Position numbers and translations under genes: made by a program. Below, in pieces: positions 11,326 through 22,026 of a DNA stretch of 64,000 nucleotides; the stretch's first letter is position 1, and every line of letters starts with the position of its first letter. The notes under the pieces were generated by a model. The model made no database searches, was not told the DNA's origin, and saw only the letters and a list, made by a program, of their open reading frames with translations. Where the stretch lies: contig ONZQ02000004.1 of NCBI GenBank assembly GCA_900312665.1, positions 310,001-374,000 on the forward strand, given 5' to 3'. This stretch comes from Cephalotrichum gorgonifer. Its lineage: Eukaryota > Ascomycota > Sordariomycetes > Microascales > Microascaceae.

Positions 11326-14300
11326 ATGGATCCACAGTGGCAGCCATACTCCGACTCCGCACCTGCCTCTCACCGAATCGACCCAGCGCTGGGCCAGCAG
11401 CACCCTGTGTCACACGCTCCACCGGCCGCGGTACTTTATCAGGCTCAAGCTCAGGCTCAGGCTCAGGCGCCGGCCCAAACTCAAATCCACCCCCAGCTCC
11501 AACTCGCCCAAGCGCCACCCACAGCCACATACGGCTACGATCGATACAACACCACCACCCAACACCCGCCGCCCTCGCTTCCATCCTACCTCTCCCCCGT
11601 CAACACCTCGCATAGTCGAGACGTCAGCGGCGACGTCGCCATGCAGGACGCAAACGATTCCCATGCCGGCATCAAATACGCCATGAGGCCTCATCACCAG
11701 CATCAACTCTCGGGCAGCGCCACCGGCAGCGGCAGCGGTCGACCCTCGAGCCTACATTCCCCGCAGGAACCCTCGTCGGCCGCCCAGCGGTATTCGCCCA
11801 TGGAGGCGTTATCGCCCACGTCGTCCCATACGCACAAGAACCCCTTGCAGTCCCAATACGGCGGTCCTATCCAGAGGCAATCGCCCACCCGCCAATCCGA
11901 CTACCATTCCCAGAGCCCTTATCACGCTAGCCGCCCGGCCGCTCAACACCAGCAGCAGCAACAGCAGCACCACCACCACCAACAACATCAACAGCATATA
12001 CCCGGCATGATGCCATACTCCCAGCAGGACGCCTATCAATCCTCGTCACCATTGCAGCTCCTCGACAACTCGTACGGAAACGATCCCAAATCGCCGCGAC
12101 GCCCTGTACCCCACAACCTCGCTGTCGGCGGCGCGACGAGGCGACCGGTCCCCGAGCTCACGAAAATCCGATCACCCGGCGATTTGCGACCTCGGGTCAA
12201 TGCCCAGCCCCCATTCCGCCGGGCAGCTCCCGAAGGCGGGTTCATCAGCGTATGTTGGCCATCGTTGTCGCCCTCAGTCCTTGCGTTTTAATTCCCGCAC
12301 CCTGCCTATGCGCCCTGCCTGCACACCTCTTGTCCGCGCAGCCCCTCCCACAATCCATCCCCACACATACGTGCTGGCTGCCGTNNNNNNNNNNNNNNNN
12401 NNNNCCCACACCATACGTGCTGGCTGCGTACCCCCCCCCCCACCCCCCCCCCCCCCAACCCCCCGTATAGCATCCAGCGTCTACGGGTCGTGTTGCGCAC
12501 ATTATATTGACGCCAGTTTGTCTATCCAGCCTTTGCAAGCGTTGACGGTCCACCTGCCGGCAACGTATCGAATCTGCAACCCGGGATTCAAGTACGAATC
12601 GTCGCGAAACCCTCGTCGGGTTCTGACGAAGCCCAGCAAGGGCGTGAAGAACGACGGATACGACAACGAAGACAGCGACTACATCCTCTACGTCAATGAC
12701 ATCCTAGGATCTGAGGAGGCTGGTCACAAGTAGGTGTCTCCCGTCTGATCTGCCGCCGCCCTGCACTGCTGACAATAGCACAGGAACCGCTACCTCATTC
12801 TCGACGTTCTCGGCCAAGGCACCTTCGGCCAGGTGGTAAAATGCCAGAACCTAAAGACGCAAGAGGTCGTCGCCGTCAAGGTCATCAAGAACCGGACCGC
12901 CTACTTTAACCAGAGTATGATGGAAGTTTCGGTTCTCGATCTGGTGCGCTCTTTCCTTCCTATGCAGAATTGAATGCGCAGACGCCCGTGATAACTAACC
13001 CCTTTCCAGCTCAACACGAAACTCGACAAGAACGACGATCACCATGTCCTCCGGTTAAGAGATACGTTCATCCACCGGCAACATCTCTGTCTGGTGTTCG
13101 AGCTGTTGAGTGTCAACCTCTACGAGCTGATCAAGCAGAACCAATTCCGCGGCCTAAGCACGACCTTGGTCCGCGTGTTCGCGCAACAACTGCTCAATGG
13201 GCTGATGTTGCTGAACAAGGCGCGCCTGATCCATTGCGATTTGAAGCCGGAAAACATCCTCCTGAAGAACCTTGAGAGCCCCATCATCAAGATTATTGAT
13301 TTCGGGTCGGCCTGCGACGAGCGGCAAACCGTGTATACATACATCCAGTCCAGGTTCTACCGATCTCCCGAAGTGCTTCTGGGCTTGCCGTACTCGGCGG
13401 CCATCGATATGTGGTCTCTCGGATGCATCGTCGTGGAGCTCTTCCTCGGTCTACCGCTCTTCCCCGGCTCGTCAGAGTACAACCAGGTGTCGCGGATCGT
13501 CGAGATGCTCGGGAACCCTGCGAACTGGATGATCGAGATGGGCAAGCAGGGCAACGACTTTTTCGAGAAGCGGCAGGACGAATTCGGACGCCGGACATAC
13601 CAGCTGAAAGGCATGGAGCAGTACTCGCGCGAACACGGCACCAAGGAACAACCTAGCAAGAAGTACTTCCAGGCCAACACCCTTCCCGAGATCATTAAGT
13701 CCTATCCGCTGCCGCGGAAGAATATGAAACCCGCGGAGATTGAGAGGGGTAGGTTTATCACCACGATGACGCTTCTTGTCTACATGCTAACAGTCAGCCA
13801 CGCAGAAATGAATAACCGGACGTCCTTTATCGACTTCGTACGGGGCCTCTTGAATATCAATCCGCTGGAGAGGTGGACGCCGCAACAAGCGAAGCTCCAC
13901 CCGTTCATCACGCAACAGAAGTTCACCGGACCCTTCGTTCCGCCAATGAACCTGAAACCGAGCTCGCTTAACCGGTCGCCGGCGCCAGGCACCCAGCAGC
14001 AACAACAGGCGGAGGCTCTATCGAAACAGCGGGCACAGGCCGCGCAGGCGCAAGCACAGCAGGCACAGCAGGCACAAGCTCAAGCTCAAGCACAAGCACA
14101 AGCTCAGGCGCAGGCGCAGGCACAGGCACAGGCGAACTCCGTCGCTCACCAGAACGCGTACGGGGCGCCCATGGCAGGCCAATACGGCCACCCGCAGGCC
14201 CATGCACAGCCACCACAGATGTACGGCGGTGTCTATCCTACCAACGCGGCGGCCCCCAACCAAAGTCCCGGTGGGTATGGAACTGCGCAGCCAGGACAGT

Positions 14301-14683
14301 ACGCCCAGATGCCCATGCAGCAGACACCACAGGCGATCCCCTCGTCCCAGTATGGAAACGCGCACCAGGGCGGCATGTACCAGCAACAACTGACGTCCTC
14401 CCGAACGGGCCGCCAACGGTCATCGACGATGGAGCAGCAGCAAAGCGGCATTCCCGCTGCCATCCAGAGGGTGGCAAGCCACCTGGACCCCACACAGCCC
14501 ATACGGCTCCAGCCGAGCCCGGCATATTACCCTCCACCGCCGGATGGGATGGCGGGAATGGAGAGCTCAACGGGGAGGTCGAGACGGGAGAGCAGGGCAC
14601 AAGGGAGGAACTTTGTGCGGACGCTGGAGGAGCGGACGCTGGAGGAGGGGTACATGGCGGGGAGTCAGCAGCAGTGGCGTTAA
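11326..14683 (+). CDS. YAK1: YAK1-type DYRK-family protein kinase
   Basis: Five exons: 11326-12249, 12530-12729, 12784-12943, 13010-13748, 13806-14683; 966 aa. The N-terminal 300 residues are Gln/Pro/His-rich with QA and poly-Q/H runs. The kinase domain starts near residue 378. It has the glycine loop GQGTFGQVVKC (385-395), Lys407 in VAVKVIKN, the catalytic loop HCDLKPEN (503-510), DFG (525-527) and the activation loop VYTYIQSRFYRSPEV. In DYRK kinases the second Tyr of that YxY (539) is autophosphorylated, and this loop sequence is that of Yak1. The C-terminal tail carries a second QA repeat. Yak1 restrains growth downstream of PKA/TOR and acts in nutrient and stress responses. Intron 4 (57 nt) is a multiple of three with no stop, so an unspliced reading stays open. 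A CTAAC branch site and loss of the conserved GLLN-side spacing argue it is a true intron. Intron 1 holds the 20-N gap. Confidence 0.95.
11440..11490 (+). repeat. QA-coding repeat in YAK1 exon 1
   Basis: A six-base repeat (CAGGCT/CAAGCT) encodes a run of alternating Gln and Ala. A CAG/CAA/CAC tract at about 11950-11996 encodes a poly-Gln/His run further on. Both lie in the disordered N-terminal part of the kinase. Confidence 0.75.
12385..12404. other. 20-N assembly gap inside YAK1 intron 1
   Basis: Exactly 20 N. The same roughly 22-bp sequence (CCACACATACGTGCTGGCTG and its near copy CCACACCATACGTGCTGGCT) lies on both sides, followed on the right by long C runs. Unmerged overlapping contig ends would look like this. 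The flanking exons are intact. Confidence 0.9.
14042..14133 (+). repeat. QA-coding repeat in YAK1 last exon
   Basis: Six-base units (CAGGCA, CAAGCT, CAAGCA) are repeated about 15 times with substitutions and encode a long Gln-Ala alternation after the kinase domain. Length variation between strains is likely. Confidence 0.85.
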
Positions 14684-15496
14684 GGGAAGAGGGATTTTGA
14701 GGGCTGTTGGGAAGGAGGGTGGGGGGGGGGACTGGGATTTTATACAGGCACTTTTTTTGTTCCCCGCGTGTTCAGAGTGCGAAAAGAATGGGAGTTGGGC
14801 GAGGGATGTATCGTTGAACGGGAGGGACTGGGTGAAAGTACACCTGCGGGATGGGAGGGGGATCCAGGACGAGTTCAAGAAGCATATTTAGGTTTTATTT
14901 TTTTTTCCTCGCGGACTTTTGTCCTTCCACTTGGACCGGACTCTTCTCCTCCTGCTCGTAGTGGAGGGGGAGGGATGTCCTCTGAAATCAGGTCGGCCGA
15001 TGTAAGGTACGGGAGCAGGACTGAGTAGGGCAAGGAGCTGGGCACCTTTGTTATGAAGAGAGGCACGGGTGTAAGTTTGGGGCGTTGGGTAGCGTCGACT
15101 ACATCTACCCCAAAAGCTGAGGTAGCCAACCATGTCTACATCTTGCCCCTAGATGAGCCGCCACATCCTGCGTCCTGCGACCCGCGTATGAGACAGGTAG
15201 TTGGTATCCAGTCCTCCGGGAGGCGATACCGCGGCTTGACAGAGCTAGGTAGGATCCATGTACGAAGCGAGAACAGACGAAAAGATATAGAGAGAGAACC
15301 GCCCTCCGCCTAAGTGGATATCGAAATGTCAAATATTCATTCCCATAGACGCCGCCCGCCCCCCTGGTAGTTTTTATACAGTTATTTAGAGACAACCTGC
15401 CCCTCCCGCCCACTCCTCTCTTCAACACCCCCATCGACCCAGCCCCTGTCATCCAAGGTAACCCCCGGGCCAGGGAGATACGCAACCTTCGCCCCT
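14684..15496. other. convergent intergenic region between YAK1 and the RRM gene
   Basis: Both neighbours end here, so it should hold two 3'UTRs. No gene-like frame was seen. Confidence 0.6.
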
Positions 15497-16871
15497 TCAC
15501 CTCGACCAGTCCCCCCTAACGCCCCTCCCCCGCTTCGCGACGAGCGAATCGCTGTAGAGCCCGCCGCTGGCGCCAGCCGCGTAGGCTCCCGGCGACGCGT
15601 CCACCACGCCCTCGGGGAACCCCATCGTGCCGTCGACGATGTGGTCCCGCGAGGCGGGGGACCTGGTCTCGGGGCGGGCGGACTCGGGCTGGTAGCCCTG
15701 GGGGTTGGGGAATACTTTTATGACGCGTCCGTCGGCCTGGGGAAGGTGGTTGTCGTTAGTAAAACATTTGCTATTCCGGGAAAGAAGGCGGGGGGGGGAG
15801 GCGAAAGAAGTACGAAAGATGAAAGAAAAAAAGGCAAGAAAGAGACTGGGGGGGTAAAGGAGGTGAAGAGGCGGAACTTACAGTCTTCCCGTCAAACGTC
15901 TTGATGACGAGATCCCCCGCGTCCCTCGACGAGAACACCATCTCCGCCAGCATGATTGGCCGCGTCTTCACAATCCTGCACACCATCATCTCCCCCGAAA
16001 CGGGCGTCACGGCGCTCTCGATGTCCGCCGCCGTGGTCCCCGGCGCGAGGTTCTGCATCAGCACCGAGAACGGCCCCGCGAGGCCCCTGATGGAGATCTC
16101 GGGGGCGGGGGCGGGGCCCGCCTCCTTCTTCGCCGCGCCGTTTTGTTGCGCCTGCTGCTGCTTCCTGGCGTTGAAGTTCTTGGGCTGGGTCGGCGGCTTG
16201 CCGAAGCTCCTGGGCTGCGACGGCGCGATGTTCGCCGTCGAGGCGTCGGCGCGCTGGAGTGCGCCCGCGAGCCTGGCGGCCCGCTTATTCGCGGCGCGGG
16301 GGGGCTTCGAGCCCGGCGCCGTGATGCGCGAGGCGAGGGCGCCGGTGGGGGCCGCCGCCTGGGACGACTGGTGGAGGTCGTGCGTCCATTCGCCGTTGAT
16401 GTTGCCCGCGGGCCGTGCCGACGTCGAAGCTACCCTCTGTTTTATCACAAAGACGCCAAACGTTAGAAGAAAAACATCTTAAAAAATGGGAGCCCTTCGC
16501 TAGCCGGGCCCGAAGCTGGAGGCGGAGAAGAAAAGAAGAGGGAAAGGGGTAAGTGGGAGCTGGCTAACACACACCTTCTTGACGCCCACGCGACTCGCGA
16601 GCGAGGGCGCCGCGCCCACGACTTTGGACGGCGCGCTTAGCCGGCGCCCCTTGGAGAAGATACTGGCGGCGAGAGCCTCGTCCCGCTTGCGCTCGCGACC
16701 TAGATTCAGCCCTCCCCGTCAGAAACATTCTTCTAGCTGCTCCTCCTCCGAGATCCCCATCCCCACGGGGCAGTCAAGAGAGAGAGAGGAAAGGGGGAGA
16801 AACATACCCCGATTAATTATCTTCTCAAAGTTCGCCGCCTCCTGCGCCTTGTCGACCTTGATCTTCGCCAT
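15497..16871 (-). CDS. RRM-type nucleic-acid-binding protein
   Basis: Four exons on the minus strand: 16808-16871, 16575-16699, 15882-16436, 15497-15736; 327 aa, all junctions GT-AG and in frame. The first exon starts MAKIKVDKAQEAANFEKIIN. Residues 50-180 are Ala/Pro/Gln-rich and basic, including an RSFGKPPTQPKNFNARK stretch. One RRM-like fold is visible at about 185-258: FSVLMQNLAPGTTAADIE gives the RNP2 strand and first helix, and MLAEMVFSSRDAGDLVI the RNP1 strand and second helix. The tail ends in a basic KRGRGVRGDWSR, reminiscent of small mRNA-export RRM adaptors, though that is only a resemblance. An RNA-related role is likely and the exact function unknown. The last intron splits the end of the RRM. 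Confidence 0.75.
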
Positions 16872-17688
16872 AGCTTCCTTCGTTCGGTGGTAGCTAACTC
16901 GACGTCGCCTCGCGCCCGGGATCCGAGGAGGAAATTGCTAGCTGCGTAGAGCTCGGAGGGTCGGGAGGATCTAATATCTCAACAGGCGGACTGCTCGAAT
17001 AATTATCCTAGGATGGTTGGCGCCGCTTGGTGCTCTCGCGTGAATCAAGAGTTTAGATGATGGAGGGTGGACAGGGATGAAATGTGGATTTCCCGTGGCT
17101 GTGGCGACGACAACGCGTTCGAGCCAACATCCATGCACGCTCCTTTCGCACGGTAAAGATATACCCTACCTTCCGAGCAATCTTAAACCAATGTTAAAGT
17201 ACACATCTAACAAGATGATTTAGGAGTGGCAGTGCCAGCCTCAGCTTCAACGTCCGACGAGTTGGCCGCCATTCAAAAGTAATACAATTAACCATTCCCC
17301 AAGAATTCCAGTTCCTGGTCCAGTCTTCTCTAATATCTACCGTTCCGTCCGCCAAGACTAGACTTGTCTTCACGGACCCATGTCGACCTCGAACAAGAGA
17401 ATGAGTGTGTAGCGCAATAGTGTATGTATGTAGACTCGCTCACAATCTTGAACCTCCAACCTTTTTGACTTCAGCCTGGCTGGGTATGTTCCGCAGTACC
17501 AAAGTTGACGTGACAAGCCGAACCAATATGAAGCATACTCAATCCACCCCATCCCCCACCAGTCCGCGTCTGCCGGCCTTGTCTCCAAGATCCAGGTTGT
17601 TGTTCGCGAACGTCATATCTAAATGTACTTCCCAGTCAAGTGCCCTAGTACTCTCATGGCTCCAACTTCGCGTCCGGAGTCTGTCGAT
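16872..17688. other. intergenic: RRM gene promoter and 3' region of the orphan
   Basis: Both flanking genes are on the minus strand. No coding signal was found. Confidence 0.55.
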
Positions 17689-19236
17689 TCATACGGTCCT
17701 CTCCGGCTCATCTATTTCTTCAACGAAGATCGGGTTCTCATCGGGATCAGTCCTCTGGATTGAGATAACGACGTAGTCCCCGTCAAATGACATCCCTACT
17801 GACGCTCCGACCTTGTCCAGCTCTCCCGGTCTCAGGCTTTCGGTACCAGGAAGCCCCTTCAATGTCTGCCACCGCCGACTTAACGAGACAAGCGCCAGTC
17901 CCCTCGCTTGTGCCGCGGACTCAACACCCCTGTCAACCAGGAAACACGTTGGGTTCAGAAAATACGACCGTGAACCTGTATCATAATACGCCAGATCGTG
18001 TACGGGTTCGGAAAATCGTGCGTATTCAAGGGTATTCAGTGCGACGTCGTGTGACGGACAAACCTCCACACGTCCTTTGACCTCCTGGAGCCCGGGGTAA
18101 ACGAGTTTCACATTATCTTCGGCGATACTGTCTGATGGAGGAACCACAGTTATTCCGATAGTCTCGACGAGACGAGCAGTCGACGGTGCGAGTCCCGCGG
18201 CCTCGTTCTTGCCCGATGAGCACTGCAAGATGGCTCGCCGAGCTGAGCCCGTCCTTCTGATGCTCGCGTTCGCGTTGAGCTTTGCCCTCGTAGTCTCGCC
18301 AAAGGGCCTATCAATGGATGGTCGCTTCTGGTCGGCACCTGCAGCGTCGCTGATGACGCTTGGCCTTTCAGGCACCGGTTCGCATGGCTGTGGTGTGATT
18401 TCTCCGAGATCCACCGAGGTTCGATGGAAGCCAGCTGCCCTTCCCCGAGCCGACATGGTCATGGAAGTTGGGGGAGTCGATTTCCGTTCCACCTCATCGA
18501 TATAATCCAGCAATCTTCCTCGTGCCGTGATTTCCTGGATGGCCGATTCCAGCGAGGTTCGGAAGCTATCATCCTGCCGCGCACCTGGCTCCAAGGACTG
18601 AAGAACATTGAGGCGTGGCGGTTCGTCAGATGGCAGCTGGAAGTAGTACGCCGCTGCCCCCTCTCCTCGGTCAAATATATGATCAACCGACCCTCTAAGG
18701 CTGTTCACAGACAACCGGTTTCGGCAACTCTGGAACATCCCTATGCTCTTTGATCGCAGCGTGCCTGTTCTGGAAGGGCAGCCTTGAAGTCATGTTAGCT
18801 CGTCATCCCGCGAAGATGTCATATATCTGATCGTGCGGGACTTACTTGCAAACCAGATCGATGACGGGACGCTACCCCCGGCACCTATCAGAGGATCAAG
18901 ATCGCTTACAAGGCCGCTCTCGCACACCGGCGACCTCGACCGCTGTGGGGAGATCCCATCGCCATCTCCACCGCCATCGTCATCGCCATCGCCACCGCCC
19001 TCGGGGCCGAGCGGGTGCAAGGGAATGCGCTTATCAGGGCGCCAGCCAGCGCGCTTGAAGACGCTCGATGCCCTGGTGCTGCACGTCCTCGAGACTTTCC
19101 GAACGAGCCTCAAGATTGAGTCGTCGCTGGTGGATGAGCCGCTCGCCCTCGTGGAACACTCCAGTTCGGGTGTGGCAGTAGGCCATTTTGGCCTGTGCTG
19201 GTGCATGGGAAGCTCAACCCTGCGGGCTATCACCAT
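17689..19236 (-). CDS. conserved-looking hypothetical protein, 488 aa
   Basis: Two exons on the minus strand: 18846-19236 and 17689-18764. The 81-nt intron has a GTAAGT donor and a GCTAAC branch site. Of two nearby AG acceptors, only AACAG before GCACGC avoids an immediate stop; this gives the in-frame joint FASTLRSKSIGMFQSC. An in-frame TGA lies 18 codons upstream of the chosen ATG, so 19236 is the first possible start in this exon. Features: a Gly/Asp run around residue 80 (GGGDGDDDGGGDGDG), Ser/Pro-rich middle, and a more ordered C-terminal third with LVDRGVESAAQARGLALVSL and SFDGDYVVISIQRT, ending in an acidic VEEIDEPERTV. No signal peptide or membrane helix is obvious. I do not recognise the family. 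Confidence 0.65.
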
Positions 19237-20328
19237 GCTCAGGTCGACGATTTCGTAGGTTGGTGTAAGGAGTCGGCGGCGGTTGAAGCCTCACTTGGAG
19301 TAGGCCCTTGTATGTGCTCTCTCAGCCCCCAGCATGGAGCGAATGGTGGACCTCAGTTGAGGGATGATACGATATGAAAATAGCGTAGATATGTCGGCCA
19401 GGTCTCTTGTCGGCTATGAGAAGCATGAGAAAACGAAAGCTACCCTTAATGATGAGAGCCTGGAGAGGTGTTGAAGAGCTGCATTGTGGTCGGTGTGGTC
19501 CACGACAAAACACAATTTTATCGGGAGGAGCGGTCTGGGAGACGATGGTCGGGGGGCCAGTCTGGGAGTCGAAACTTCCTTGTAAGTGATAGCTTTTCTC
19601 CTCCACCTTGGAAAGTGCGTTCTCGAAATGTACATGTATCTAGGATGCAGTCTAGGCCAGCATAGAACATGGGACTGGGCCTTCTTCTCTATGACAGATG
19701 TCGGTCTTAGATGGTACATGACGGGTATGATGGATCAGTTGCTCTTGCCTAGAGTGGGAGTACAATGTCTACTTCCCGTCTATTTGGCCATTCCGATGAG
19801 CACGGCGGGAAGGTGCATCTGGGTATCTCACTTGTGAGCCGAGTAAGTGAAGGAGTGGCGAGCTAGATGAGTAGAATATACAAGCACATAGATATAGCTA
19901 CTTATAGACCTTGCTCCGTCTTGACTTGTAGTCTTTACACACAGTAATATTTGAAATAAAATCATCCAAACCAGCTACTTCTACGAGGGCGATGATTGAT
20001 GATATAGTCGCGCTCACGTTTAAAATATTGATCACAGAGTTGGCCACTGAATTTGGGTGACCTACTCGTACTAATACTGCCACCACACACTACTACTTTG
20101 GTGTCCTGAACTTTGGCAGCCGCTGGTGACTCAGGCCTTTGAGCCCGGCATAAAACCTTTTTCCAACTTCACAAACTCTCAACTGACGGTCGACGAAGCG
20201 TAAACATACTCGCATCACACCGCGAACGGGCCTCTATATCCCATTCTCTCTTCTTGACCTCCCTACTCGACCGTAGGCTCCGCAGAACTCAGACACTATA
20301 ACTACAGTCTGACCAAGCAACCCCCGCC
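19237..20328. other. divergent intergenic region, orphan / NCS2
   Basis: Promoter space for the minus-strand orphan and the plus-strand NCS2. Only short frames with non-coding composition are present. Confidence 0.55.
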
Positions 20329-21690
20329 ATGGCCGAGCCGGCGTCCGACCGCAGCGGCGAGCCTCCGTCTATATGCGCAAAATGCAAATCTAACCCCGCC
20401 ACCCTTACAATAAGAGCAAAGCCCACCTGCAGGTGAGTTGAGCCTTTGCCCATCACTTAAACTATACATAATAAACACCTCATACCTCACACCTCATACC
20501 TCACACCTCATACCTCACACCTCATACCTCACACCTCATACCTCACAACTCATCCCTAAGACAACAAGTACTCACCACGTCCTAGCCCGTGCTTCCAAAC
20601 ATCCACCCTCACCAAGGTTGTCAAGCGCCTCGGCAGCCTGCGCAAATCCCTCCTCAAACCCACTGAGAAGCGAACATGCCGCTATCTCGCTGCGCTCTCC
20701 TTCGGGCCTTCCTCGTCGACTCTCATCCGCTTACTCCATGAGAACCTGGAGTACATGCGCGCAAAGGCAAATGCGAATTCTCCCGTCGCGTACGACCTCA
20801 CCGTCTTGCACGTGGACACGGATCTGCGAAGCAAGGCTCCCGGCGAGAGTTCGGCGGCGGAGGACCTGCTGGAGAAGTATCGCGCAAACTTCCCCGGTAT
20901 TGAATTCCGATGCGTGCCGCTTAGTGATGCGCTGAAGCTGCGCTCCATCGACTGGAACGCTCTTCCCAGTGTGGTCGCTTCCGGGGATCCGCCAGAGAGG
21001 ATGAGGGCCATCTTCGACGCTCTACCTTCAGTTACGTCCAGGACTGACCTACTGAGGTTACTCGTCCGACACGTTCTCCTTGCACAGGCGGTAGAGAACG
21101 GGTGCGATGCGTTATTCCTGGGGTGCACGACCACGGCGCTGGCGGAGTTGACCCTGTCCGAGGTGGCCAAGGGAAGAGGATTCTCGATTCCTTGGCAGAT
21201 CAACGACGGGCCGTTCCCGCTACCCAAAGGCCTCGTCTCTTCGGCTCCTGATTCCGAATCCAAGGGAGCTGGACCACCAACGATTCACATTTACTATCCC
21301 CTCCGAGAGATCCTCCGAGCGGAGATACATACATATCTAAGTCTATGCGACCCACCTTTAACCGACCTCGTCCACACCGAGAACACTTCCGGCTCCGCCA
21401 ACGTGGTGGTCTCTCACAAAGACCTGAGCATTGAAGAGGCCATGGTGCAGTACTTTAAGAGTGTAGAAGAGAGCTATCCCGCCATAGTAGCGAACGTCGT
21501 GCGCACGACCGCTAAGCTGGAGCGCGCGGACGTGGGTGAGGGCGCGGCGTGCTCCGTCTGCGGGATGGCGGTTGACGAGAGCGGGGATGCGAGATGGAAG
21601 GGGGAGATCGGGATGGATGTCAACAGGGATGGGGAGGGGGGAGAAGCCCTGCCCCTCTGTTATGGTTGTGAGAGGTCTATTCACGGATAG
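20329..21690 (+). CDS. NCS2: cytoplasmic tRNA 2-thiolation protein 2 (Ncs2/Ctu2)
   Basis: Two exons, 20329-20432 and 20586-21690; 402 aa. Ncs2/Ctu2 pairs with Ncs6/Ctu1 to thiolate the wobble uridine (s2U34, as mcm5s2U) of Lys, Glu and Gln tRNAs in the cytosol, taking sulfur from the Urm1 pathway. Visible features: an N-terminal CAKCKSNPA zinc-knuckle-like motif; the ordered core from LSFGPSSSTLIRLLHENLEY through YDLTVLHVDTDL; LFLGCTTTALAELTLSEVAKG, corresponding to the PP-loop-like fold; a YYPLREILRAEI segment; and the C-terminal pair CSVCG ... LCYGCERSIHG. The family ends in a very similar LCYGC-RSI-G tail, so the stop looks genuine. The 153-nt intron carries a perfect tandem repeat. The N-terminal exon joint (TCSPCFQTS) is less like the family consensus than the rest, so that junction is the least certain part. 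Confidence 0.9.
20477..20546 (+). repeat. 14-bp minisatellite in the NCS2 intron, five perfect copies
   Basis: The unit ACCTCATACCTCAC is repeated five times without a mismatch, followed by a degenerate AACTCATCC. It fills nearly half of the 153-nt intron, between the donor and the 3' splice site. Confidence 0.95.
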
Positions 21691-22026
21691 GTATCCAATA
21701 CGGCTTGGGGGGGTTCTGCAGTGTCTCTGGGCCCTCCAAGACTGAGTTGGACAAATAATATGAAATTGAAAGGATATATAATGCCCCGAAACCAGGGAAC
21801 GCCGGAAGATCTATGTGCGACGACCGCAGAAGTCCAGACTGAACAAGGTCCGCCAGGCCTCTGTCTAAAACCAGCCACCAAAAGGACCACACGCAGACTG
21901 CTCAAGGTATACCACAGAAATATGCGCCCAACAGAATGCGTCGCTGCAAAGCCACCACATCCACATCCGCTATACACATAAAAGGCACCTATTCGCATAT
22001 GAAAAATATATACGAGTGAACGAACC
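21691..22026. other. convergent intergenic region NCS2 / OAC1
   Basis: 336 bp between two stop codons, with room for both 3'UTRs. Nothing else seen. Confidence 0.6.

Noticed and set aside
10883..11584. 233-codon frame on the minus strand
   Set aside because: Overlaps the YAK1 leader and the first coding exon in antisense.
20477..20546. Regular repeats that might suggest a CRISPR array
   Set aside because: Units are directly adjacent without spacers and sit in a eukaryotic intron; it is a minisatellite.
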